A DNA stretch of 64,000 bases from Palsa-504 sp963769715 (GCA_963769715.1 CAVYNE010000028.1:124001-188000); one strand, 5' to 3'. Positions 42,243 to 50,751 are shown, numbered from the stretch's first letter. Notes: generated by a model from the sequence alone, not told the origin. Translations and numbers: made by a program.

Positions 42243-44111
42243 GGATCTGGCCCGTATTTCGTGATGATCACAGACCCCTGTCAGTTGACGAGGAGCACGC
42301 GCTTGCGGAGCAGGGGGAAGGCTGCGCGGCCGTACATCTGCCGTTTGATCATCTTGGTCCGGTTGACGTTGCCCTCGACGACGCCTGAGCTCCACGGCAT
42401 GGTGAGGCCGTTGAGCACGGCGTCGTAGTCGCGCTTGATGCCGCGGACGAAGGAGTGCAGGTCAGGCTGGTCGTCGGCCTCGACCGCGGTGATCCAGTCA
42501 TCGAGGCGGTCGCCGTGGCGGCCGGTGAGGATCTTGGCGAACTCGGTGACGTGCCGGGCGAGGGCATCCAGGTCGGGGCAGCGCTCTGTGGCCTTCGCGA
42601 GCTCGGCTTTCTCCTCGTCATCGAGGTTGTCCGGGTCGGCGGTGATCCACCGGGCCAGGTCACGGGCCTTGGGCGGCCCGGGGACAGCGGGCGGGGCGGC
42701 GCCGGCCTCGCGGAACGGGAGCACGTAGTCGCGGACGGTGCCGTAGCTGCCCTTGTACCCGCGTTCCTTCAGCTCGGCGTGGAGCTGGATGACGTTGGTG
42801 GCGCCGTCGTTCCACCGCTGGTGCAGGTAGGGCTTGTGCTCATCCAGGATCGAGGGCCGCCCGTCCTTCACCTTGACCAGCAGCTCGCCGACGGTTTCAG
42901 CGTAGTAGAACCGGCGCACGGTCTCTTTCGCGAGGCCGGTCTCGCGCTTGATGGGCTTGATGCCCTTGCCCTGGGCTTTCAGCGACTGGACCAGGTTGTA
43001 CCGCTGCCGGGTGCGGACCGCCAGCGCGGACTCCTCAACGCGGCGGGCGGCGGCATCGATCGCGGCCTGCTGCAGGTCAGGAGCTTGCCTCGCATCGGGG
43101 GCGGCGGGCTGTTCCGGTTCTTCGGGGGCGGGTTCTTCCAGGCAGGAGCGGTGCCGCGCCGCGGCCTTGCCCACGTGCTCGCACAGGTTGTGGTAGATAT
43201 GCCACCTGTCCGCGACCTGGTTGGCGTCGGGCGCGCCCTGCCGGGCGCCGTCGGCGTAGGCGCCGGCGCGGTCGCGGCATATCACTTTTATCCCTGGATG
43301 TTCCTTCAGCCAGTCCGCGACGGTGGCGGCCTCACGGTCGCGGAGCAGGTCAACGGGCCTTCCGGTCTCGACGTTGATGACGATGGTGCCGTAGTCCCGG
43401 CCGCGCCGGAACGCGAAGTCATCGATCCCCACGATGGCCAGGGCACCGGCCTCGGGATCGGGCAGCGCCATGACCAGGCGCAGCATGCTGGACCGGCTGG
43501 CCGTCAGGTCCAGCGCGCCGGCCAGCCGGGCTCCGGCGCGGCCGGCCAGGGCAAGCGCGATGGAGGCCAGCGCGCGGGCCAGCGGCGGGGTCTTCCGGGA
43601 CCGCCGGGAGGTCAGGCCGTCGACCTGCTCGGCGAAGGTGCGCGCGCGGCAGCCCGGGTTCACGCAGAAGAGCCGGCGTATCCGCAGCAGGATCCGCACC
43701 CGGCGCCCGCCGATCGCGGCGTCGGACAACCGGCGCTGGTAGGTGCTGTGGACCTTGCCGGAAGAACAGGCGCACCACGGGCAGGCGGCGTCGTCGGCGC
43801 GGGCGCGTGCCCGGAGCCATACGCAGTCGCCGCTGACCTCGGCTTCCTCCACGATCACGGCGGCCAGGTGCGGCAGCAGCATCTCGAAGCTGATCCCGTA
43901 CTGGCATGACAAGCACTGATTGACCTGCGAAAATGACACGACGGATCCCCGGGAGGACGGCTGGCCTAGACAACCGCCGGATTACCAGGGATCCCTCTTC
44001 TCACTTACGCAACACGCCGGTCATGTCCAGTAACGATCCGGATGAGAGTAAGGATTGCCGCGGATCGCCCCTGAGGGGGCTCGTTACCGTCACGAAATAC
44101 GGGCCAGATCC
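42243..44111. mobile_element. ISL3-family element nested in IS21
   Basis: Inverted repeats of 22 bp (42243-42264 and 44090-44111, core GATCTGGCCCGTATTTCGTG) enclose one transposase. The 8-bp target duplication CCCCAACT is perfect (42235-42242 and 44112-44119). The target is 12 bases inside the left end of the IS21 element, so this insertion is the younger one. Total 1,869 bp. Confidence 0.95.
42281..43882 (-). CDS. ISL3-family transposase
   Basis: About 533 residues from ATG 43882 (MLLPHLAAVIVEEAEV); a GTG 19 codons upstream is possible. A zinc-binding region (CPWCACSSGKVHSTYQRRLSDAAIGG; CVNPGCRARTFAEQVDGLT) precedes the DDE domain: IVGIDDFAFRRGRDYGTIVIN (Asp), VICRDRAGAYADGARQGAP (Asp) and SSGVVEGNVNRTKMIKRQMYGRA (Glu). 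This is the full ISL3 plan and nothing suggests damage. The insert in the C-terminal half (RTRQRYNLVQSLKAQGKGIKPIKRETGL, an HTH) is typical of the longer subgroup. Confidence 0.95.
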   Translation of the reverse strand: MLLPHLAAVIVEEAEVSGDCVWLRARARADDAACPWCACSSGKVHSTYQRRLSDAAIGGRRVRILLRIRRLFCVNPGCRARTFAEQVDGLTSRRSRKTPPLARALASIALALAGRAGARLAGALDLTASRSSMLRLVMALPDPEAGALAIVGIDDFAFRRGRDYGTIVINVETGRPVDLLRDREAATVADWLKEHPGIKVICRDRAGAYADGARQGAPDANQVADRWHIYHNLCEHVGKAAARHRSCLEEPAPEEPEQPAAPDARQAPDLQQAAIDAAARRVEESALAVRTRQRYNLVQSLKAQGKGIKPIKRETGLAKETVRRFYYAETVGELLVKVKDGRPSILDEHKPYLHQRWNDGATNVIQLHAELKERGYKGSYGTVRDYVLPFREAGAAPPAVPGPPKARDLARWITADPDNLDDEEKAELAKATERCPDLDALARHVTEFAKILTGRHGDRLDDWITAVEADDQPDLHSFVRGIKRDYDAVLNGLTMPWSSGVVEGNVNRTKMIKRQMYGRAAFPLLRKRVLLVN

Positions 44112-44223
44112 CCCCAACTGGCCCCACTGTTCTCCTTTGATCGGGCCCCGCATTCGGTGGTGCCGGGGTAGGAGTTCTCCTTTGATCTGGCCCCGCCCCT
44201 TTGGGGCGGGGGACTGCGGCGGG

Positions 44224-44553
44224 TTAGAAGCTGGCGGCGGGATTGCTGCTGGCTGGTTCGCATGCGGGCGGGCCGGGCGGGATGCTGTCGGGCGCTTGGC
44301 GTTCGGCGCGGCTGAGCTGGCCGGTGACCTCGCCGAGAGCGTCGATGAGGGCGGGCAGGGTGTAGGGGCTGGCGGATTCGCGCAGGTAGTCCTCGGCCGG
44401 GGAGGTGATCTGAGGCTGGGTGCCGTCGAGGTAGAGGTGGTCAAGGACGGCGTGGACGTCGATGAGCATGAGGATCAGGTCGCGGGTGTATCCGGCGTCG
44501 AGGCTGATGCTGACGATCTGGTAGTCGCTGCCGGGCTGGGAGATCAGGGGCAT
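44224..44553 (-). CDS. Small accessory protein in the IS21 element
   Basis: 109 residues, third in the istA-istB series, 24 bases after istB. Not recognised. The N-terminal half (YQIVSISLDAGYTRDLILMLIDVHAVLDHLYLDG) looks like a folded alpha/beta stretch and the C-terminus is a Pro/Ala-rich tail. Codon use is as in istB, so it is probably translated. Function in transposition or a passenger role unknown. Confidence 0.6.
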   Translation of the reverse strand: MPLISQPGSDYQIVSISLDAGYTRDLILMLIDVHAVLDHLYLDGTQPQITSPAEDYLRESASPYTLPALIDALGEVTGQLSRAERQAPDSIPPGPPACEPASSNPAASF

Positions 44554-44577
44554 GGCGGCGCGCCTCCTGGGGTGCGG

Positions 44578-45378
44578 TTATACGGTCCTGGCGGAGTGGT
44601 GGCGGGCCTGGGTGGTGCGCAGCCGGTAGGAGTCGGTGCCGGTGGTGATGATGTGGGCGTCGAAGGTGAGCCGGTCGACGATGGCGGCGCACAGCCGCGG
44701 GTCGGTGAAGGTGGATGTCCACTCGCTGAAGGCGGCGTTGGAGGCGATCGCGATGGAGGCGCGTTCCTCGCGCTCGGTGAAGACCTGGAACAGCAGTTCG
44801 GCGCCGCGCCGGTCCAGCTCGAGGTAGCCGAGCTCATCGAGGCAGAGCAGGTCGACCCGGCCGTAGCGGGCGATGGTGCGGGACAGGGTCTTGTCGTCGG
44901 CGGCCTCGACCAGCTCGTTGACCAGCGCGGCGGCGGTGGTGTACTTGACCCGGTAGCCGTTCTCGGCGGCGGCGGTGCCCAGCCCGATCAGCAGGTGGGA
45001 CTTGCCGGTGCCGCTGTCGCCGATCAGGCAGCACGGCTGCCCGGCGGCCACCCACGCGGACTTGGCGAGGGTGTGGATCAGCGCGGCGGGCACGTCCGGG
45101 TTGGCGGTGTAGTCGAAGTCCTCGATCCGCTTGGGGCGGGGGAAGGCGGCCTCGCGGACCAGCCGGGCCTTGCGGCGTGCCTCCCGGTCGTCGCATTCGA
45201 TCGACAGCAGCTCGACCAGGAAGCCTTTGTAGCTGGCCTGCTGGCGGGTGGCGGCGGCGGCGATCTCGCCGTGCCGGTCCCGGATGGTGGGCAGCCGCAG
45301 GATCCGGCAGGCCTGGTCGATTGCGGCGTCAGCGGCGGTGTCGGTCAGCTCGTCTCGTGTCACGGCCCGGGCCATCAC
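44578..45378 (-). CDS. istB: IS21-family helper ATPase IstB
   Basis: 266 residues. The AAA+ core has Walker A GDSGTGKSHLLIGLG, Walker B VDLLCLDELGYLEL and the sensor Asn in IASNAAFSEW. The N-terminal helical part (YKGFLVELLSIECDDREARRKARLVREAAFP, quoted in pieces) is the usual DNA-targeting segment. It overlaps the istA stop as ATGA. IstB selects the target and activates IstA. Confidence 0.95.
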   Translation of the reverse strand: MMARAVTRDELTDTAADAAIDQACRILRLPTIRDRHGEIAAAATRQQASYKGFLVELLSIECDDREARRKARLVREAAFPRPKRIEDFDYTANPDVPAALIHTLAKSAWVAAGQPCCLIGDSGTGKSHLLIGLGTAAAENGYRVKYTTAAALVNELVEAADDKTLSRTIARYGRVDLLCLDELGYLELDRRGAELLFQVFTEREERASIAIASNAAFSEWTSTFTDPRLCAAIVDRLTFDAHIITTGTDSYRLRTTQARHHSARTV

Positions 45379-46994
45379 GCGCCTCCTTCCCGGGGGGTGA
45401 GCAGCTGGTCGTAGGCAGCCACGGACGGCGCGGGGCGGGCGTCCGGCGGGAGCGGGTCCCGCCGGGCCGGCAAGGTGATGACCGCCGCGCGCGAGCGCCG
45501 CGGCTGCGCCGCCGGCCAGGCCGGCTCCGCGGTCGTTCCCGGGCCTGCGGCGGCGTGCTTGCGGGCCTCGACCGCGACCACGTCCGGGGAGCAGCTGCCC
45601 GCCGCCAGCGCGGCGGTCATCCCGGCGATCACCTGGGAGGCGGGCATCCGCCGGTGCAGCAGCAGCACCTCGATCAGCGCCCGGGTCCCGGCGCCGTCGC
45701 CGTGCCGGGCCCGGGCCGCGGCCCAGAACGCCTCATGTGCGCTGGTGAACACCCCGGCCGCGCGGGCTTGGGCCAGCGCCGCCGAGCCGGGCAGCGCGCC
45801 GGGCTTGCGGACCAGGATCTCCAGGTAGTGATCCAGCTCCAGGTGCTCATCCCCGGCGGCGATCAGCCGCGGGTGCACCGCGGCCAGCTTCGAGCCGTCG
45901 AAGATGCGCAGCTCGTTCGCCGATAGCATCACCCGGACCCGGGAGCCGATCAGCCGGGCGGGCACCGAATAGCGGCACTTGCCCACGCTGACCCGGGCAT
46001 ACCGGTCGACCCGCGGCCACAGCACCGCGGCGGTCTCGAACGGCTCGGGCGGCAGTGGCAGCAGCAGCCCCCGCTCGGCGGCGAAGTCCTGCCCGATGCT
46101 GGCGGCCCGCCCGGCGATGTGCCGGGCGTCCTCGGCGGCATCGGACGCGGCCAGCCGGGCGTTCAGCTCCGCCAGCGACGCGGCCCGCGGCACGGGCACG
46201 AACCAGCGGCGGCGGAACCGGCCGATCTCCCCTTCGATCCCGCCCTTCTCATGGGCGCCTTCCGGGCCGGGCTGGCAGTAGAACGCCTCGAACCCGTAAT
46301 GAGCCCGGAAGGACAGCCACCGGGCGGTCTCGGTGCGGTTCCGGCCGGTCAGCACCTTGGCCACCGCGGGTGACAGGTTGTCATACCGGATCTGCCGGAA
46401 CGGCACCCCGCCGGTGGCCTCGAACGCGGTCACGTGCCCTTCCAGGAAGGCCTCCTGCGCCTGGCTGGCATACACCCGGTGGACACCCTTGCCCGAACAC
46501 GACAGCCGGAACGCGAACATGAAGCACCGCGTCAGCTGCCCGGCCAGCTCGACCGTCACGTCCCCGAAGTCGACCTCGGCCTCGGCGCCCGGCTCCCGGA
46601 CCTGCGGCACGAACCCGGCCAGGCCCTCGTCCTGTCCCCGGTCCTCCGCGGTGATCTCGGCGCGGCGGCGCGCCACGTACTTGGCCACATACGAATACGA
46701 CACCTGCGCGCCGTGCTCATCAGCCAGCCGCTCGAAGACCCGCCGGGCGGTATGCCGCTGCTTGCGCGGCGCGGCCAGGTCCTCCCGCAGCATCTCATCG
46801 ATCCACCCGGCCACCGCCTCGCGGACCGGCGCGGCCCGCGCCGGGACCTTGCGATCCGGCGGCACCGGCGACGCGATCGCCTGCCGCACCGTGCGGCGGT
46901 GCACGTCATACTTCCGCGCCAGCGCCCGGACCGGCATCCGGTAGCGCTGCCAGTCGAAGCGGATCGCCGCGAACAGCTCCACTCTCCGCTCCAT
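45375..46994 (-). CDS. istA: IS21-family transposase IstA
   Basis: About 539 residues from ATG 46994 (MERRVELFAAIRFDWQRY); upstream in-frame codons are not family-like. An HTH (MPVRALARKYDVHRRTVRQAI) is followed by the DDE domain: AEVDFGDVTVEL (Asp), FRQIRYDNLSPAV (Asp) and EGAHEKGGIEGEIGRFRRRW (Glu). The C-terminal domain has VGKCRYSVPARLIGSRVRV. Complete and apparently functional. Confidence 0.95.
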   Translation of the reverse strand: MERRVELFAAIRFDWQRYRMPVRALARKYDVHRRTVRQAIASPVPPDRKVPARAAPVREAVAGWIDEMLREDLAAPRKQRHTARRVFERLADEHGAQVSYSYVAKYVARRRAEITAEDRGQDEGLAGFVPQVREPGAEAEVDFGDVTVELAGQLTRCFMFAFRLSCSGKGVHRVYASQAQEAFLEGHVTAFEATGGVPFRQIRYDNLSPAVAKVLTGRNRTETARWLSFRAHYGFEAFYCQPGPEGAHEKGGIEGEIGRFRRRWFVPVPRAASLAELNARLAASDAAEDARHIAGRAASIGQDFAAERGLLLPLPPEPFETAAVLWPRVDRYARVSVGKCRYSVPARLIGSRVRVMLSANELRIFDGSKLAAVHPRLIAAGDEHLELDHYLEILVRKPGALPGSAALAQARAAGVFTSAHEAFWAAARARHGDGAGTRALIEVLLLHRRMPASQVIAGMTAALAAGSCSPDVVAVEARKHAAAGPGTTAEPAWPAAQPRRSRAAVITLPARRDPLPPDARPAPSVAAYDQLLTPREGGA

Positions 46995-47203
46995 CCCGCC
47001 CCACCTGACCAGGAGGAACACCCGACATAGCCAACGATCAGCCCGGCCAGCGCAAATGTCCCGTAACACGCCGGCGTGTCGTCAGCCACACCACCCCAGG
47101 CGGGGCCAGATCAGAAGAGAACTACCGCCCCTGAGCTGCTCCCGGTGGGGCCCGATCAAAGGAGAACAGTGGGGCCATTTCAGAGTGCTACAGCCACCGC
47201 CAT

Positions 47204-47721
47204 GACGCAGGCAGCCATTCCCGCAGCCAACGGGGTGTCCGGAGGATCGGTGTGACCCGTCGCCGCGGGCACGGCCGGCCGGTGCGGCCATCCGCGGCTT
47301 GCGGCGCACAGGCCCCGGGGAGACGGGGCCAGGGCGCCGGCCAGGTAACCGGGGCAAGTCCGGCCCGCCTGGGACCAGGGACCTCCATGAGCCCCGTAGT
47401 GGCCTCGTGGCCTCCGCCCGCCCGCGGCCGGCGAGGCGGCCGCCACGCCCGCGACCCCGGAACCCCCGTCCTCCCGGCTCCTGCTCTCCCCGCCAGCCCC
47501 GGGTGCCCCTCCCGCCCCGGGGCCCGGCAGATAACCGGGTGGAAATGGCCTGCGGGGTGGATCTGGGCCCCCAGGGGGTACCGGATCCACCCGGCGGGCC
47601 CGATCCACCCGGATAATCCCGCACCCGCCGCGCCGGGCAGCGCACCACGAGCACGTCCGGCCCGCCCGGCACCACGGGACCCGCGCACCCCAGACGGGGA
47701 CGCGCGATCCGAGCGAAAAAC
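47204..47721. repeat. Direct repeat A, first copy (about 518 bp), non-coding
   Basis: About 95% identical to 47850-48366. GC-rich, without a convincing gene: long frames on both strands are Gly/Pro/Arg-rich and differ in phase between copies because of small indels. It holds many short inverted GGATC/GATCC and CCCCAGGGGG motifs (around 47556-47612) able to fold. It probably represents duplicated intergenic or inactive-element DNA between galC and galD. Confidence 0.9.
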
Positions 47722-47849
47722 GGCGCTCTACCTAAAAGGGCGGACTTGGTTAATACCCACACCCAGCCAGCTAGCCAAGCCCGCCGCCTGGTGATCAAGG
47801 TCACCTACTCACTCTGATGCCTTGCATGGCGGAGGATCAGCTCCGCCAT
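47722..47849. repeat. Direct repeat R, second copy, with uninterrupted IS21 target site
   Basis: 127 of 128 bases match 42095-42222. The junction CTCCGCCAT-GACGCAGG at 47841-47857 is the original sequence into which IS21 inserted in the other copy. Confidence 0.93.
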
Positions 47850-48366
47850 GACGCAGGCAGCCATTCCCGCAGCCAACGGGGTGTCCGGAGGATCGGTGTG
47901 ACCCGTCGCCGCGGGCACGGCCGGCCGGTGCGGCCATCCGCGGCTTGCGGCGCACAGGCCCCGGGGAGACGGGGCCAGGGCGCCGGCCAGGTAACCGGGG
48001 CAAGTCCGGCCCGCCTGGGACCAGGGACCTCCATGAGCCCCGTGGTGGCCTCGTGCCTCCGCCCGCCCGCGGCCGGCGAGGCGGCCGCCACGCCCGCGAC
48101 CCCGGAACCCCTGTCCTCCCGGCTCCTGCTCTCCCCGCCGGCCCCGGTGCCCCTCCCGCCCCGGGGCCCGCAGATAACCGGGTGGAAATGGCCTGCCGGG
48201 TGGATCTGGGCCCCCAGGGGGTACCCGATCCACCCGGCGGGCCCGATCCACCCGGATAATCCCGCACCCGCCGCGCCGGGCAGCGCACCACGATCACGCC
48301 CAGCCCGCCCGGCACCACGGGACCCACGCACCCCAGGCGGGGACGCGCGATCCCAGCGAGAAACGG
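47850..48366. repeat. Direct repeat A, second copy (about 516 bp), non-coding
   Basis: Second copy of the segment at 47204-47721 with scattered substitutions and one-base indels. It ends near galC. The start of a further R copy (GGCACTCTGCCCG for GGCGCTCTACCTA) seems to be cut short at 48366. Confidence 0.9.
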
Positions 48367-48386
48367 CACTCTGCCCGGAAGATCCA

Positions 48387-49091
48387 TCAGAGAGTCACAT
48401 CCATGTCCTGGCCGGCCGACACGTATTCGACGCCGCGGGCGGCGAGCTTGTCGCGCAGGCCGTACAGGTCCAGGCCCAGCTGGCCGGCGGCCAGGGCCTT
48501 GCGATTCTGCTCCTCCTTGGCCGCCCTAGCCTGCGCGGCCGCCAGCGCCTGGCCAACGTCGGCGCGCGACACGCACACCACGCCGTCGTCGTCGGCGATG
48601 ATCGCGTCGCCCGGCCGGACGATCTGCCCGCCGATCGAAACGGGCAGGTTTACCGAACCTGGCGTCTCCTTGACCGTGCCCTGGGCGCTGACCGCCGCCG
48701 ACCAGACACCGAAGCCCATCGCCCGCAGTTCGGCCACGTCCCGGACGCCGGCCTCGATGACCAGGCCACGGACCCCGCGCGCGGCCAGCGAGGTCGCCAG
48801 CAGCTCACCGAACATGCCGTCGGTGCACGGGGAGGCCGCGGTGACCACCAGCAGGTCTCCGGCCTGGCACTGTTCCACCGCCGCGTGGATCATGAGGTTG
48901 TCGCCGGGCCAGCACAGCGCGGTGACCGCGGTCCCGCCGACTCGCGTCCCGTCCTGGATAGGACGCAGGCCCGGCCCGAGGTACCCGGCCCGTCCGATCG
49001 CCTCATGCACGGTGGCCACCCCGAGCGCGGCCAGCTGGTCGACAATGCCTAGGTCCGCCCGGGCCACGGCGGTGACGATGACGTTGCGCAT
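48387..49091 (-). CDS. galC: 4-carboxy-4-hydroxy-2-oxoadipate aldolase (LigK/GalC, RraA-fold)
   Basis: 234 residues from ATG 49091. RraA-like fold: VATVHEAIGRAGYLGPGLRPI, DNLMIHAAVEQCQAGDLLVV, FGELLATSLAARGVRGLVIEAGVRDVAELR (quoted in parts; the Arg-Asp pair binds pyruvate and metal) and GDAIIADDDGVVCV. It cleaves 4-carboxy-4-hydroxy-2-oxoadipate to pyruvate and oxaloacetate, the last step of the gallate/protocatechuate meta pathways. Its start shares one base with the galB stop. The R/A repeats and IS elements follow. Confidence 0.9.
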   Translation of the reverse strand: MRNVIVTAVARADLGIVDQLAALGVATVHEAIGRAGYLGPGLRPIQDGTRVGGTAVTALCWPGDNLMIHAAVEQCQAGDLLVVTAASPCTDGMFGELLATSLAARGVRGLVIEAGVRDVAELRAMGFGVWSAAVSAQGTVKETPGSVNLPVSIGGQIVRPGDAIIADDDGVVCVSRADVGQALAAAQARAAKEEQNRKALAAGQLGLDLYGLRDKLAARGVEYVSAGQDMDVTL

Positions 49092-49822
49092 CAGCTCAGC
49101 CTGTCCGTGACCTGCGGGAAAACCCGCATGTAGGCCTCGCCCAGGGTGAACTGCGGCAGGCCCAGGTTGGGCCCGGCGTTGCGCTTGAGTTGCGTGCCGC
49201 GTCTTCTGGCCAGGTCGGTGTAGTACTCCCACAGGTGCTGCTGGGCGCCCATGCACTCCATGGCCTTGCGCTTGGCGTCGAAGACCGCCGTGATGTCCAG
49301 CAGGACCTCCGGCTTGAAGCCACACATCTCCGGCTGATGCGGCTCGAACAGGAAGACCGGCGGCGCGCCGATCGGCGTGCCGGGAGCCGGATAGCCGACC
49401 GCCTGGGCCAGCACCCGGGCCTGCAGCGCCATCTGCGCGGCGGCCGGGTGATCGCCGTTGTACGGGTCGGCCAGCGGGTGGGTAAGCACCACCGTCGGGT
49501 TGACCTCCCGGTACACCCGGACGATGCGGTCGACCAGCTCATCGGACTCGCGCAGCGGGTAGTCCCCGGCGTCGAGGAACTCGATCTCCCCCCCGAGCGC
49601 GGCGGCGGCACCTTCCGCCTCGCCCCGGCGCAGCGCCTTGATCTCCTCCAGCGTCTTGCCCGCCCGCCAAGCGCTGGCCGACTCGCCTCGCTCGCCGTAG
49701 GTCAGGCAGAGCACCTTCACCCGGTCGCCGCGCGAGGCGGCCAGCGCCACCGCACCGCCCGCCCGCCAGACGAAATCGGCGGCGTGGGCGCTGATGACGA
49801 GCATGGATTCCTGCTGGCTCAC
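49091..49822 (-). CDS. galB: 4-oxalomesaconate hydratase, PIG-L type (GalB)
   Basis: 243 residues from GTG 49822 behind GGGAGGAAG. PIG-L/LmbE fold with the GalB signature MLVISAHAADFVWRAGGAVALAASRGD (in parts; His and Asp bind zinc where deacetylases have HPDD), LTHPLADPYNGDHPAAAQM (second metal His) and FLFEPHQPEMCGFKPEVLLDIT. In Pseudomonas GalB, this fold hydrates 4-oxalomesaconate to 4-carboxy-4-hydroxy-2-oxoadipate. Direct coupling to galC and nearness of galD support that role over a deacetylase. Confidence 0.88.
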   Translation of the reverse strand: MSQQESMLVISAHAADFVWRAGGAVALAASRGDRVKVLCLTYGERGESASAWRAGKTLEEIKALRRGEAEGAAAALGGEIEFLDAGDYPLRESDELVDRIVRVYREVNPTVVLTHPLADPYNGDHPAAAQMALQARVLAQAVGYPAPGTPIGAPPVFLFEPHQPEMCGFKPEVLLDITAVFDAKRKAMECMGAQQHLWEYYTDLARRRGTQLKRNAGPNLGLPQFTLGEAYMRVFPQVTDRLS

Positions 49823-49837
49823 CGGCTTCCTCCCTAT

Positions 49838-49912
49838 GCTGATCGAGCCTGTGCTAATTGAGCCTGTGCTAATTGAGCCCGTGCTAATTGAGCCTGTGCT
49901 GTTCGAGCAGGG
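49838..49912. repeat. 15-bp tandem array made of the last codons of the GntR gene
   Basis: Five 15-bp units; the central three are GCTAATTGAGCCTGT with at most one change. On the minus strand each unit reads CA(C/A/G)-AGGCTCAAT-TAG, that is the GntR gene's final codons (H/x-R-L-N-stop) repeated into the space before galB. Confidence 0.88.
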
Positions 49913-50639
49913 CCGTGATGACGCTGCGCAGGTGGCGGCGGGTGGCCTCCTCGGCCTCCGCGGGCGCACGCCCGGCGATCGCGGCGATGATTGCCTGGTG
50001 CTCGGGCAGCGACACCTGGGGGCGCCCGGGGCGCAGCGACAGCTGGAACTGGTGCCTGACCAGCTGCCCGTTCAGCCGCTCGAGCAGGGCGGCCGCCACG
50101 GTCTGGCCGGAAATCTCCCGTACCAGCCGGTGCAGCTCACCATTGAGCGCCGAGTACTTCAGCGGCTCGCCGTCCGCCACGCTGCGCTGGAGTTCCTCGC
50201 CCAGCTGCCGCAGCCGCGCGGCCTCGGGCTCGGTGACCCGTTCCGCCGCCTTCGCCGCGCACAGCCCCTCGAGTGCCATCCGGCACTCGGTGATCGCGAC
50301 CGCCTCGTCGAGGGTGATGACTCGTACTCGTGCGCCGCGGTTCGGTATCCGCTCGACTAGCCCCTCCGCCGTCAGGTCGAACAGCGCAGCGCGCAGGCTA
50401 GCGCGCGTCACGCCGAGCATTCCGGCCAGCTCCTCCTCGACCAGGCGCTGCCCGGGCGCCATGTCCCCGGCCAGGATCGCCTGCCGCAGCCGCTCACCCG
50501 CTAGCCGCCGTCCCTGGGCTCCGGCTACCGCGGAAGGACCGGGAACGCCGGGCCCTCCGACCTTGTCCAGCACCGCGTCCTCAGGCACCGCGTCCTCAGG
50601 CACCGCGTCCTCAGGCACCGCGTCCTCAGGCACTCGCAC
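49884..50639 (-). CDS. GntR (FadR/FCD-subfamily) transcriptional regulator
   Basis: 251 residues from GTG 50639. The winged helix is LRQAILAGDMAPGQRLVEEELAGMLGVTRASLRAALFDLTAEGLVERIPNRGARV (about residues 48-105) and the FCD ligand domain follows (ECRMALEGLCAAKAAERVTEPEA, LVREISGQTVAAALLERLNGQLVRHQ). The N-terminal arm is PEDAV repeated four times; each repeat includes an in-frame GTG, so several starts are possible. Adjacent to galB on the same strand, it is the likely regulator of the aromatic operon. Confidence 0.9.
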   Translation of the reverse strand: MRVPEDAVPEDAVPEDAVPEDAVLDKVGGPGVPGPSAVAGAQGRRLAGERLRQAILAGDMAPGQRLVEEELAGMLGVTRASLRAALFDLTAEGLVERIPNRGARVRVITLDEAVAITECRMALEGLCAAKAAERVTEPEAARLRQLGEELQRSVADGEPLKYSALNGELHRLVREISGQTVAAALLERLNGQLVRHQFQLSLRPGRPQVSLPEHQAIIAAIAGRAPAEAEEATRRHLRSVITALLEQHRLN

Positions 50640-50640
50640 G
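50566..50640 (-). repeat. 15-bp tandem repeat x4-5 at the GntR start
   Basis: Units of TCAGGCACCGCGTCC (plus strand) encode PEDAV four times and place alternative GTG starts 15 bases apart. Confidence 0.9.
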
Positions 50641-50751
50641 TACCGATCCTAAGAAATCTCCAACAAAATTGTCAACAATCTGCTGGATAGCCAGCTCGTG
50701 GATGACGAGCTGACGGATCCCCATCTGCCGGAGCAGGAGCGGATGCCGCGG

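Larger units (their letters stand above)
42223..47196. mobile_element. IS21-family element, itself interrupted by an ISL3 element
   Basis: Ends begin TGGC and, 19 bases inward, both have TGGCCCCACTGTTCTCC followed by TTTGATC; a second inner copy of the TTCTCC..TTTGATC motif occurs near each end (44170-44190, 47105-47122), the multiple-repeat ends of IS21. Flanks are 7-bp duplications CCGCCAT (42216-42222, 47197-47203). The intact target survives in the second repeat copy at 47843-47849. Without the ISL3 insertion the element is about 3.1 kb and codes for istA, istB and a small third gene, all on the minus strand. Confidence 0.9.

Noticed and set aside
47204..48366. Protein genes in the duplicated A segments
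   Set aside because: Frames are long on both strands only because of high GC; they are not kept in phase between the two copies and have no domain-like sequence.
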